From: Chloroflexota bacterium
GTDB lineage: Bacteria > Chloroflexota > Anaerolineae > Aggregatilineales > Phototrophicaceae
Direction: 5' to 3'
Assembly (NCBI GenBank): GCA_028875185.1
Contig: JAPPFH010000130.1
Coordinates: forward strand, 1-64,000
Length of the DNA stretch: 64,000 nt
A program made the translations under genes and the position numbers. Shown here piece after piece: positions 1 to 8,537 of the stretch. The notes below the pieces were generated by a model, which saw only the letters and a program-made list of their open reading frames with translations, was not told the origin of the DNA and did no database searches. Every line of letters begins with the position of its first letter. The stretch's first letter is position 1.

Positions 1-74
1 TTGGGGGAGGGATTTAGGGTGGGGGAAACGAGGGATATATCAACACATTCACCACTCCCCGCCCTACGAGTATC

Positions 75-102
75 TTGCAACATCTTAACACCGCGATATA
101 AT
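75..102 (+). promoter_or_regulatory. Sigma-70-like promoter of the first sugar ABC operon
   Basis: A TTGCAA box (75-80) and a perfect TATAAT box (97-102) are separated by 16 bases. They lie about 50 bases before the chosen start of the binding-protein gene at 154, a good place for the promoter of this operon. It is a match by eye only, and no operator was recognised around it. Confidence 0.55.
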
Positions 103-153
103 TGCCAATGTACGCTTTTAGGCGGATTTCTTTATCATAGAGGGAGAAGTGAT

Positions 154-1479
154 ATGTCCAAGAACCTTTCACGCCGCGACTTTTTGAAGTACACGGGCAT
201 GGGCAGCGCCGCCGCCTTTGCGGCCGCCTATGGCATGCCGCTGAGCACCGCTCTCGCCCAAGCGCCTCCGGGCGATACCGCGGGTCACCTGGTCATCTAC
301 AACTTCGGCGGCACTGAGCAGCAGCGCATGTTCGGCAACGCGATCGCGCGTTTCAATGAGCGCTACCCCAATGTGGTCGTCGAAGACCTCTACATCCCGT
401 GGCCCGAAGGCTGGGGGCACTATATCACCAACCTCAAGCTCCGCGCGGCCAGCGGCTTGAAAACCGATATCATCGCCATCGCCATCGAAGGCACGCGCGA
501 GACCATCTTTGAAGACCTCGTGCTGCCAATGGATGACGCCATCGCCGCCGATGAGGATCTCGCCGCGATCGTCGATGAGGTCGAGCCGGTGCTGCATAAT
601 GCCCTCAAGGGAGCTGACGGACAGACCTACTATTTCACCCGCGAGTGGAACAATATGATCATCCACTACAATCCAGTGAAGTTCGAAGCTGCTGGCTTGG
701 ATCCGCCGGCTGAAGACTGGACCTGGGAAGACTTCCTGGAAACCGCGTCCATCTTGACTACCGGCGAAGGCGGCGACAAGCAATTCGGCTTCGCGATTCC
801 TTTCTTCAACTTCGGCTTGACGCCCTGGTGGCACACCAATGGCACGGCAACGCTCACCGAGGACTGGTCGCAATCCAACCTCGATGATCCTAAAATGCTG
901 GAATCGGTCAAGTTCGTGCATTCCCTGGTGCATGAACACGGCGTCGCGCCATCGGTCGAAGGCGTCAACCCTTATGAACTCTTCCCCGCCGGCACCATCG
1001 CCATGACCGGCGCCGGACGCTGGCCCTTCGATACCTACGTCACAACCGGCTATAAGGATGTTGATATCACACCGTGGCCCCGCAAAACACACGGCACGAC
1101 CGTCTTCGGCTCCGGCGGCTGGGCAGTCTCCAAAACGACAGAGAACGTGCCGCTGGCGCTTGAATTGATCAAGGATCTGGCGGCTTTCGAAACCGACCTG
1201 GAGGCGGTTGCCGTCGGCACCTCGCTGCCCGCGCGCCGCAGCGCCACCGAAAACGAGCTGTTCAATAGCTTCCCGGCCAACGCCCAGCGCTTCTTCGGCA
1301 GCCTGGAAGATATCAAGCCAGTGCCGTCGCCGGCGAACTTCGCCGAAGTCGAGAGCATTTTCATGCGTCACATGAGCCAGATCATGGCCAACTCGGTGAC
1401 CCCCGAGCAGGGTCTCGAAGCAGCCCATGAGGAGCTCAGCGCTGCAATGGATAAGCTGGCTGAGCGGCTGGCTGGCTAG
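154..1479 (+). CDS. Tat-exported sugar ABC transporter substrate-binding protein
   Basis: This is the extracellular solute-binding protein (family 1) of a carbohydrate ABC importer; it would capture a sugar or oligosaccharide outside the membrane and hand it to the two permeases that follow. The start at 154 is preferred over the longer open frame because an AGGGAGAAG ribosome site precedes it and the protein then opens with a twin-arginine signal: SRRDFLK at residues 6-12, an Ala-rich hydrophobic stretch and a likely cleavage site after ALA at about residue 35. The mature part has the usual length (441 residues in all). A Tat rather than a Sec signal means export in folded form. The ligand cannot be read from the sequence; the downstream GH116 gene suggests a beta-linked glycoside or its products. 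Confidence 0.88.
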   Translation: MSKNLSRRDFLKYTGMGSAAAFAAAYGMPLSTALAQAPPGDTAGHLVIYNFGGTEQQRMFGNAIARFNERYPNVVVEDLYIPWPEGWGHYITNLKLRAASGLKTDIIAIAIEGTRETIFEDLVLPMDDAIAADEDLAAIVDEVEPVLHNALKGADGQTYYFTREWNNMIIHYNPVKFEAAGLDPPAEDWTWEDFLETASILTTGEGGDKQFGFAIPFFNFGLTPWWHTNGTATLTEDWSQSNLDDPKMLESVKFVHSLVHEHGVAPSVEGVNPYELFPAGTIAMTGAGRWPFDTYVTTGYKDVDITPWPRKTHGTTVFGSGGWAVSKTTENVPLALELIKDLAAFETDLEAVAVGTSLPARRSATENELFNSFPANAQRFFGSLEDIKPVPSPANFAEVESIFMRHMSQIMANSVTPEQGLEAAHEELSAAMDKLAERLAG

Positions 1480-1498
1480 TTGTAGTCTGATGTTGTAC

Positions 1499-1519
1499 GG
1501 GCGACCTGCTGGGTCGCCC
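1499..1519. repeat. GGGCGACC hairpin repeat
   Basis: An inverted repeat with arms GGGCGACC and GGTCGCCC lies in the gap between the binding-protein gene and the first permease gene. It belongs to the dispersed hairpin family found in many gaps of this window. It has no T-run, so it is not a classical intrinsic terminator, but it could lower expression of the permeases relative to the binding protein. About 30 bases further, CGACTGACGGTTAGCGTC resembles the GTCAGTGTC part of the second repeat family. Confidence 0.6.
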
Positions 1520-1635
1520 TCACGCTACGAGCAGACATCCGAAGGGCGACTGACGGTTAGCGTCAATGGGCAATGCCTACCTGCCCTGCGCGACCCGGTG
1601 AGTCGCCCTAAATTCGCGCGATAAACAGACTGAAA

Positions 1636-2544
1636 ATGCATAAAAGCGGACTCCTGCCCGAACTGACACCCCGGCATCGAGAAGCTTTCGTCGGCTATCT
1701 TTTCATTTTGCCGACGTATATTGGCTTCACGATTTTCATTCTCTATCCCCTCATCGAATCCGTGCGCATCAGTTTTCAAGAATTCAGCCTATTGCGCGGC
1801 TCAACCTATATCGGCTTCGACAATTATGCCCAGATGTTTGCCGATGGGCGTTTGCGGATTGCCTATATCAATACGGTCATATTCACCCTTTTCGCCGTAT
1901 TCTTTAACGCCGGCATCGGCTTGATTTTGGCTGTTATGCTTAATCGGCGGCTGCCGGTATTGATGCGCAATCTTTACCGCTCGATATTTTTCTTCCCGGT
2001 GCTCATCGCTCATACTTATATCGCCGTCATCTGGCGCTTTCTCTATCAGCAAGATACCGGCGTCATCAACTATTACCTGGGACTTTTCGGCGTTGACGCG
2101 ATTCCCTGGCTAAGCAACGCGCATTGGGCGATGGCGGCTATCATCATTCTGGACGTTTGGAAGAATACCGGCTTCGCTATGCTGGTTTTCCTCGCCGGCT
2201 TGCAGAGCATCCCCAACGAGTATTACGAAGCCGCCCAGCTTGACGGCGCCAACGAGCGGCAGCTCTTCTTCCGCATCACCATTCCCCTGCTCAGCCCGAC
2301 CATCTTCTTCATCCTCGTCATATTCATGATTGGCGCTTTGCAGGTCTTCGATACAATCATCGTGCTCACGCAAGGCGGTCCCGGCGACGCCACTCGCAGC
2401 GTGGTGCTTTATGTCTATGAAATCGCCTTCCGTACATTCAACATGGGCTACGCCGCCGCCGTATCAATGACGCTCTTCGCCATCATTCTGGTGCTGACCG
2501 CCCTGCAATTCTGGATCAGCCGCCGCTGGGTGCATTACGAATAG
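1636..2544 (+). CDS. Sugar ABC transporter permease, MalF/UgpA type
   Basis: This is one of the two membrane subunits of the sugar importer whose binding protein lies upstream. The 302-residue protein opens with a short basic segment and has about six hydrophobic helices. The cytoplasmic EAA loop, which contacts the ATPase, is visible from about residue 195 (EYYEAAQLDGAN). It is followed after only 14 bases by the partner permease. No ATPase gene is present nearby, so energy must come from an ATPase encoded elsewhere, as in systems with a shared MsiK-like subunit. Confidence 0.92.
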   Translation: MHKSGLLPELTPRHREAFVGYLFILPTYIGFTIFILYPLIESVRISFQEFSLLRGSTYIGFDNYAQMFADGRLRIAYINTVIFTLFAVFFNAGIGLILAVMLNRRLPVLMRNLYRSIFFFPVLIAHTYIAVIWRFLYQQDTGVINYYLGLFGVDAIPWLSNAHWAMAAIIILDVWKNTGFAMLVFLAGLQSIPNEYYEAAQLDGANERQLFFRITIPLLSPTIFFILVIFMIGALQVFDTIIVLTQGGPGDATRSVVLYVYEIAFRTFNMGYAAAVSMTLFAIILVLTALQFWISRRWVHYE

Positions 2545-2558
2545 CGGGATATTCAACC

Positions 2559-3446
2559 ATGGCACAGACAGAAGCCACAGCCTTCGGGCAAGCAAAGCAA
2601 TCGTCCGCAAAGCGCAGGAAACCCATCAAGGCTGCTGATATCTTCTCCTACGCCATTCTGACCATCGCCGCCATCCTCGTGCTGATGCCGCTGGCATGGA
2701 TGTTTTCCACTTCGCTGCGCCCAACCCACGAGAGCTTCCAATTGCCGCCGGCCTGGCTGCCAACGAAATTCAGCTGGGAAAATTATCTCGCCCCCTTCGA
2801 ATCGAGCGTGCCCTTCGTCGACTTGTTCATCAATAGCATGAGAATTACCGTGGCCGTGACGCTCGGCCAGCTTTTCACCTGCTCCCTCGCCGGCTATGCT
2901 TTCGCCCGCCTGCGCTTTCCCGGGCGCGACCTGCTCTTCCTCCTGCTGCTCGGTTCTTTGATGGTGCCCTTTCAGGTGACGATCATTCCCATATTCTTGC
3001 TGATGCGCGATCTAGGCTTGATCGACAATCCGCTCGCCATCATTTTGCCCGGCCTCATCAGCGCGTTTGGCGTCTTCTTGATGCGGCAATTCTTCAAGCA
3101 GATGCCGCAGGAACTCTTTGACGCAGCGCGCGTCGATGGCGCCGGGCACGTCCGTTCCTTCCTGCAAATCGCCCTGCCGCTCGCCGGTCCCGCTATGGCG
3201 ACCCTCGCCATCATCACCTTCAATGCCACCTGGAACGCCTATTTTCTGCCGCTTGTCTTCCTCAATTCCTGGCACAAGATGACATTGCCGCAAGGCATCG
3301 CCCTGCTCACCGGCTACATGGGCTCGGGCAATCCCTCGGTTGTGATGGCGGCTGTGACGATGGCGATTGTGCCAGTATTAGTCGTATTTATCGCCCTGCA
3401 GCGCTGGATCATCGAGGCGCTAACGCGGAGCGGGCTAAAAGGCTGA
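2559..3446 (+). CDS. Sugar ABC transporter permease, MalG/UgpE type
   Basis: This is the second membrane subunit of the same importer (295 residues). A hydrophilic N-terminus of about 25 residues precedes six predicted helices. The EAA loop starts at about residue 185 (ELFDAARVDGAG), followed by the conserved ALPL segment. Gene order binding protein, MalF-like, MalG-like is typical of carbohydrate uptake family 1. The substrate is not evident. Confidence 0.92.
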   Translation: MAQTEATAFGQAKQSSAKRRKPIKAADIFSYAILTIAAILVLMPLAWMFSTSLRPTHESFQLPPAWLPTKFSWENYLAPFESSVPFVDLFINSMRITVAVTLGQLFTCSLAGYAFARLRFPGRDLLFLLLLGSLMVPFQVTIIPIFLLMRDLGLIDNPLAIILPGLISAFGVFLMRQFFKQMPQELFDAARVDGAGHVRSFLQIALPLAGPAMATLAIITFNATWNAYFLPLVFLNSWHKMTLPQGIALLTGYMGSGNPSVVMAAVTMAIVPVLVVFIALQRWIIEALTRSGLKG

Positions 3447-3487
3447 GGCGGGCGGGTCTTGCATCCGGTTATGGATTTTGTCAAAGC

Positions 3488-3536
3488 GGGCGACCTGATA
3501 GGTCGCGTAGACACTGACCGTCGGTCGCCCCTGCAG
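3488..3536. repeat. Hairpin repeat interrupted by a GTAGACAC module
   Basis: The stretch starts as a normal family hairpin (GGGCGACCT, GAT, AGGTCGC) and would normally end CCCCTGCAG. Between the two parts lies GTAGACACTGACCGTC, and GGTCGC stands on both sides of it. Reading it as a small insertion with a 6-base duplication is an inference; partial recombination between repeats would look similar. It lies between the sugar permease and the GH116 gene. Confidence 0.55.
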
Positions 3537-3589
3537 TTTACAATAGCGCGAGCGCTTGAGCAGGTGCAGGCGACAGAAGGGACGAAGGC

Positions 3590-6178
3590 ATGACGGTATC
3601 AAATGGCTATCCTTCATTAGTCAGCTACGACCAGGATCACCTGCGACAGATCGGGCTGCCACTCGGCGGCATCGGCACGGGCGTCGTTTCGCTAGGTGGG
3701 CGCGGCAATCTCCATGATTGGGAGATCGTCAACCGCCCGGCAAAGGGTTTCGATCTGGGGCAAACCTTCTTCAGCCTGTACACAGAATCGGCTGACGGGC
3801 GCCGGACAGCCACTGCGCTTGAAGGGGTCATTCCGCCGGCCGATTACGAAGGCGCGCGTGGCGCGGCGGTCCCCAATCATGGCTTGCCTCGCTTCCGTCA
3901 ATGCCGCTTTGAAGCCGCTTATCCCTTCGGGCAAGTCACGCTTGGGGATGATGATGTGCCGCTGGGCGTCCAGTTGCGCGCGTTCAACCCGCTGATCCCG
4001 ACAGACAGCGATAACAGCGGCATCCCGGTCGCCATTTTGCGCTTCATCTTGACGAACGAAACGGACGCCGATATTCATGCCGCTGTTTGCGGCAGCTTGA
4101 ACAATTTCATCGGCGCTGACGGAACCAATGGCGCGCCCCGAGACAACCGCAATACGTATCGCGAAGCCGACGGCTTGGCTGGCGTCTTCATGGCGTCCAG
4201 CGGCGTCGAGCGCGAGGCGCCACAATGGGGCACGCTCGCCTTGACGACGCCCCTACCCCGCTCAGCCCCCCCAGCGGAATCGGTGGAAGCGCAGCCGGGG
4301 GGTATAACCCATCGAACAGCCTGGGCGAATTTCAGCTGGGGCGATTCCCTGCTCGATTTCTGGGATGACTTCAGCGAAGACGGCGCCCTGGAAGAACGGG
4401 AGCGGGGTGGCAAAGATGACCCGACCGCTTCCCTCTGCGTCTCGCTGGACGTCCCCGCCAATAGCTCGGCCGAGGTGACCTTCTTCTTGACCTGGCACTT
4501 CCCCAACCGCACGACCTGGAAAGAATCCGGCTCCAATCACCCGCACAGTCTCAACCAAACCGGCCTGATCATCGGCAACTTCTACACGACCCAATACGCC
4601 GACGCCTGGGAAGCGGCCGCATACACAGCAAAGCATCTTGATTGGCTGGAAGCGGAAACGCGCGCTTTCGTCGATGCCGTCCGCGAGAGCGATCTGCCGG
4701 ATGTGGTCAAGGAATCCGCCCTTTTCAACCTGAGCACGCTGCGCTCGCAGACCGTTTTCCGCACACCCGACGGCTTCATGTTCGGCTGGGAAGGCTGCGA
4801 CGATACCGCTGGCTGCTGTTTCGGCTCTTGCACTCACGTCTGGAATTACGAGCAAGCGACCGCTTTCCTCTTCGGCGGGCTGGCGCTGGGCATGCGCGAG
4901 GTCGAATTCAACTACGCCACGCGCAATGACGGCGGCATGAGCTTCCGCGTCGAGCTGCCGCTCGAACAGTCGCAAGCCTGGTCGCTGGCGGCCGCCGATG
5001 GGCAGATGGGCTGCATCATGAAGCTCTACCGCGATTGGCAGCTCTCCGGCGATGATGATCGGCTGCGCGGGATGTGGCCCAGAGCGCGCAAGGCGCTCGA
5101 ATTCTGCTGGTTGCCCGGTGGCTGGGACGCCGACAAAGACGGCATTATGGAAGGCTGCCAGCACAATACAATGGATGTCGAGTATTACGGACCAAATCCG
5201 CAAATGGGCATCTGGTATCTGGGCGCCCTGCGCGCGATGGAAGAGATGGCGCGCCACCTGGGCGAAGGCGACGACGGAGCAGTGTCTACGCGCTCCTTTG
5301 CCGATGACTGCCGCCGCCTCTACGACAATGGCAGCGCCTGGATCGACGCCCATCTCTTCAACGGCGATTACTACGAACACGAGATACGCCCGGCTGCCGG
5401 CGCCGACGCTGTGCTCGGCATGTTAATGAGCGATATGGGCGCCGCCGATCCCAGCCAGCCGGTCTTGCAGTTGGGCGCTGGCTGCCTGGTCGATCAACTT
5501 ATCGGGCAGCTCCTCGCCCACGTCTGCGGCTTGGGTTACCTGGTGGAAGAGGGCAATGTCAAGCGCGCGCTGGCCAGCATCATGCGCCATAACTTCAAAG
5601 AGACTATGTACGGTCACTTCAACCACATGCGCTCATACGTGCTCAACGACGAATCGGCTCTGCTAATGGCGACTTACCCGCGCGGCGACCGACCGGCGCG
5701 GCCCTTCCCGTACTACAACGAAGTGATGACCGGCTTTGAATACACCGCCGCAATTGGCATGCTTTATGAAGGCGATATCGATAACGGCCTCAAGTGCATT
5801 GCCGCCATCCGCGATCGCTACGACGGGCGAAAGCGCAATCCCTTTGACGAAGCCGAATGCGGGCATCATTACGCGCGCGCAATGGTCAGCTGGGCGGCGA
5901 TCCTGGCGCTGACTGGCTTCCAATACTCGGCTGTTGAGCAGCGCATCCGCTTCGCCGCGCCCGATAGCCAGCGCCGCACTGTCTGGTCGAGCGGCTACGC
6001 CTGGGGCAGCTGCGCGCTCTGCCCAAGGTCCGGCGGCGCCTGCGATGTCGAGTTTCGCGTACTGGGCGGAGAGATCGCATTCAGCGAATTTGCCTTGACT
6101 GGACTAGGCGCAGTCCGCTTTGACCAGCCGCAGAGCCTATCCAAGGGCGATACGCTGAGCTGCCAAATCAAACCCTAG
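3590..6178 (+). CDS. GH116 family beta-glycosidase (glucosylceramidase-like)
   Basis: The 862-residue protein matches glycoside hydrolase family 116, whose members include the non-lysosomal glucosylceramidase GBA2 and bacterial beta-glucosidases/xylosidases. The N-terminal beta-sandwich domain begins with PLGGIGTGVVSLGGRGNLHDW (from about residue 24). The (alpha/alpha)6 catalytic domain holds WEGC (E401), the block ending CTHVWNYEQ (414-422) and QHNTMDVEYYGPN with D529. E401 or E421 and D529 are the candidate nucleophile and acid/base, but I cannot assign them without an alignment. No signal peptide is visible, so the enzyme is probably cytoplasmic and would cleave imported glycosides. GAAGGGA precedes the ATG. 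A repeat-like CAGTGTCTACGCG lies inside the gene at 5280-5292. Confidence 0.88.
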   Translation: MTVSNGYPSLVSYDQDHLRQIGLPLGGIGTGVVSLGGRGNLHDWEIVNRPAKGFDLGQTFFSLYTESADGRRTATALEGVIPPADYEGARGAAVPNHGLPRFRQCRFEAAYPFGQVTLGDDDVPLGVQLRAFNPLIPTDSDNSGIPVAILRFILTNETDADIHAAVCGSLNNFIGADGTNGAPRDNRNTYREADGLAGVFMASSGVEREAPQWGTLALTTPLPRSAPPAESVEAQPGGITHRTAWANFSWGDSLLDFWDDFSEDGALEERERGGKDDPTASLCVSLDVPANSSAEVTFFLTWHFPNRTTWKESGSNHPHSLNQTGLIIGNFYTTQYADAWEAAAYTAKHLDWLEAETRAFVDAVRESDLPDVVKESALFNLSTLRSQTVFRTPDGFMFGWEGCDDTAGCCFGSCTHVWNYEQATAFLFGGLALGMREVEFNYATRNDGGMSFRVELPLEQSQAWSLAAADGQMGCIMKLYRDWQLSGDDDRLRGMWPRARKALEFCWLPGGWDADKDGIMEGCQHNTMDVEYYGPNPQMGIWYLGALRAMEEMARHLGEGDDGAVSTRSFADDCRRLYDNGSAWIDAHLFNGDYYEHEIRPAAGADAVLGMLMSDMGAADPSQPVLQLGAGCLVDQLIGQLLAHVCGLGYLVEEGNVKRALASIMRHNFKETMYGHFNHMRSYVLNDESALLMATYPRGDRPARPFPYYNEVMTGFEYTAAIGMLYEGDIDNGLKCIAAIRDRYDGRKRNPFDEAECGHHYARAMVSWAAILALTGFQYSAVEQRIRFAAPDSQRRTVWSSGYAWGSCALCPRSGGACDVEFRVLGGEIAFSEFALTGLGAVRFDQPQSLSKGDTLSCQIKP

Positions 6179-6316
6179 ATTCCGCAAAGGTTTCCTGCAA
6201 ATTGCAGACACACGCGCCGTGACGCTGCCGCCCATGCAATAGACTTTACGTCTCCCTGTGGGCAAGAAACTGGAAGAACCACGTATTCGCAAGGTCTAGC
6301 CCCCTTCCGAAGGTCA

Positions 6317-6368
6317 GTGTCTACGCGACCCTAGCTCGCTGGGGCAAGGGGGCGCGCCGCGTAGACAC
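6317..6368. repeat. 52-bp element with GTGTCTACGCG terminal inverted repeats
   Basis: The 309-base gap between the GH116 gene and the membrane glycosyltransferase holds this element. It starts with GTGTCTACGCG (6317-6327) and ends with the exact reverse complement CGCGTAGACAC (6358-6368). The 30 bases between are CG-rich and open-frame-free. The octamer recurs in many other gaps. Nothing else was recognised in 6179-6487. Confidence 0.6.
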
Positions 6369-6487
6369 AGGCGTATGGGGATGGGGTCGGCTCCGGGCGC
6401 CCTGCATAAGCTGCGCTCGCTGGATGAGGACAGGCGCGCCCTCGTCGGCGCCGTCCACAAGAGCGACCTTCCGCCGGGCGGATTATA

Positions 6488-8410
6488 ATGCCTGCAATTG
6501 AAACCTTCCTTGGCAGCAATATGCAACGAATATTGCGACATCCATACCTATTGCTCGCGTTAACTGCGTTCATGATTTACGTCAGTTTCATGTCGATTGG
6601 TCTTGATTACTTTGATTCGCACACCTTTGCGCTGGTAATCGACGACCCCGATATCGGCTTGGCTGAGGTCCATTCCTTCGGTTTCCCGGTATACCTGTTC
6701 ATCGCAAAACTGATCCAGTTGATTGTCGGTGACACGCAGCTTGCGCTCACCTTAGTAAGCTCGATCAGTGGCGCGCTAGGGATTGCTTGTGTCGCAAAGA
6801 TTGGATCATTGGCTGGCGGCAGAAAAGCGGGCTTTATTTCAGCTGGCCTGCTTCTGTTTTTGCCGGGATATTGGATCAACAGCGGGGTGGCGCTAAGTGA
6901 TATCCCCGGCAACAGCCTTACCTTGCTCGCCGTATATTTGTTTTTTCGGGCAGAGAAAAAGCGAGCTGCGCTGGATTTTGTCGCTGCATGTTTTGTGACC
7001 GGATTACAGCTCGGCGTCCGCCCGCATAATGCCATTCCCATAGTCATCGCCGCTATGTGGGCAATTGTGAAAATGCGCCGGTTCCGCCGAGAATATTTTC
7101 AAACAGTCGCGGTCGGCTTAATCGCTGGCATACTGGCGATCAGTATCTGGTTCATGCCAATCTTATTCGCATTTGACGGCTTTGATGGATTTGTCAATCA
7201 TCTCACAAACCTCCGTGAACATGTTCACGCTTCAGATTCGTTATTCCAATCCGAAATCAATAGCCAAACACTCTCATTGCGCGTTCAAGCTTATTTGGAC
7301 GGATGGATGCATTTACTGGCTGGCGGCGACGCGCGCGCCTTCATATTGATTCTCATGCTGCTCATAGTCGGTCTCATCAAAGTCCCAATCAACAGTCAAT
7401 ACACCTGGTTATTCATCGTCTGGTTTGTGGTGGAAGCCGGCAAGGTTTTCTTATTGGCATCGCTGGCTCGTCATCGATTGTTCTTGCCCGCGTTGGCGCC
7501 ACTTTTGCTCTTGGCTGGGCTGGGATACGCGCGCTGGCGCGGACGATTCAAACTCGTGCGCGGTGGCGTCATTCTGCTCATCGTAGCGTTGCTCTGGCAA
7601 GCGCTACCGCTCGTCGCCGGATTGACGCGGATTCCGCCACCACCGGAGCAAGCGACAAGCTATATCTTGGAACATTATCCGCAAGCTGAAGATGCGCTTG
7701 TCGTATCCCAGGGATCTTTTCGGGCGTCGCAGTATCATCTAAAAGATTATCGACTGCTCTATTCGCTTTACATCAGCCCTGACAAGTTAGCCCAAATCAT
7801 CGCAAGGGATCAACCGAAATATGTCATTGTCCTGGATGCTGAAAATTATGCGCCAGAACTCTATTCCGCCCTAAATTCCGATCTCGATCTAGTGAAAGTA
7901 GATGATCTTCTCTTTGTACGAGACGCGCGCGTATTCCCACAGCACGCATCGGTTAGCCTGCAAGTATTCGCGCCAGCGCGAAGTCTGGAATCCGATTCTG
8001 TGCAATTACCGGGACTTAAGCTGGAAAGCAGACAGCTTGAGGCAGGAAATCCACGCGATGGAATGTACTTTAGCAACGGCTGGTATGCGACTGAAAACAT
8101 CGGTGGCGTGCAGAGCCGATGGGCGAGTCAAAAGGCTGTCATTCGCCTGAGACTGGAACCCAGAGACACGCAAATGCGATTTGTGGCATCGCCGTACCTG
8201 GAGGGGCAAACAGTCACAATTTCGGTCAATAATGAGGTTGTGGATACAGTAGCAATTAATGCGGTATGGGGCAATTACGAAGTCCTGATCCCGGCCGACG
8301 CCATCCAGGCGGGCATCAATACGATTAGCCTCGACCATGCAAGAGCCGAATATCCAGAGAACCACCACCGACGTCTGGCAGCCGCCTATCGGTTCTTCTA
8401 TTTCGACTGA
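6488..8410 (+). CDS. Membrane glycosyltransferase of the GT-C fold (PMT/ArnT-like)
   Basis: The 640-residue protein has about nine to eleven hydrophobic helices in its first 380 residues and then a soluble C-terminal part of about 250 residues that looks beta-rich. GT-C enzymes transfer a sugar from a polyprenyl-phosphate donor outside the membrane. Their catalytic acid lies in the first outer loop, here probably D40 or D43 (GLDYFDSH), followed by HSFGFPVY, which sits where the family has its PPLY-like motif. The start at 6488 is the first ATG; 6521 is an alternative, and neither has a strong ribosome site. Base composition is somewhat less GC-rich than the neighbours. The acceptor is unknown, and the gene stands alone. 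Confidence 0.7.
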   Translation: MPAIETFLGSNMQRILRHPYLLLALTAFMIYVSFMSIGLDYFDSHTFALVIDDPDIGLAEVHSFGFPVYLFIAKLIQLIVGDTQLALTLVSSISGALGIACVAKIGSLAGGRKAGFISAGLLLFLPGYWINSGVALSDIPGNSLTLLAVYLFFRAEKKRAALDFVAACFVTGLQLGVRPHNAIPIVIAAMWAIVKMRRFRREYFQTVAVGLIAGILAISIWFMPILFAFDGFDGFVNHLTNLREHVHASDSLFQSEINSQTLSLRVQAYLDGWMHLLAGGDARAFILILMLLIVGLIKVPINSQYTWLFIVWFVVEAGKVFLLASLARHRLFLPALAPLLLLAGLGYARWRGRFKLVRGGVILLIVALLWQALPLVAGLTRIPPPPEQATSYILEHYPQAEDALVVSQGSFRASQYHLKDYRLLYSLYISPDKLAQIIARDQPKYVIVLDAENYAPELYSALNSDLDLVKVDDLLFVRDARVFPQHASVSLQVFAPARSLESDSVQLPGLKLESRQLEAGNPRDGMYFSNGWYATENIGGVQSRWASQKAVIRLRLEPRDTQMRFVASPYLEGQTVTISVNNEVVDTVAINAVWGNYEVLIPADAIQAGINTISLDHARAEYPENHHRRLAAAYRFFYFD

Positions 8411-8537
8411 ATGCTAGGGGGACGCTCGCGGCAAACACGCAGGTTTAGAAGTCCCGCCACAATTCTGGCGGACGGGCAGCGGGTCGGCGTAAAGGGCCGG
8501 GACCGCAGCTCTTGTAGCCTGAGCGAGGAATCGAGTC

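Noticed and set aside
169..1428. A 419-codon open frame on the minus strand opposite the first binding-protein gene.
   Set aside because: It mirrors a clear family 1 binding protein on the plus strand, has no ribosome site and its translation is rich in Arg, Asp and Gly without any family motif. It results from the codon use of the real gene.
4262..5380. A 372-codon minus-strand frame inside the GH116 gene.
   Set aside because: It lies wholly within the glycosidase gene, whose family match extends across it.
8451..8473. Hairpin GTCCCGCCA/TGGCGGAC after the membrane glycosyltransferase gene as a terminator.
   Set aside because: It has one bulge and no T-run; it may be chance, so it is not listed as a feature.
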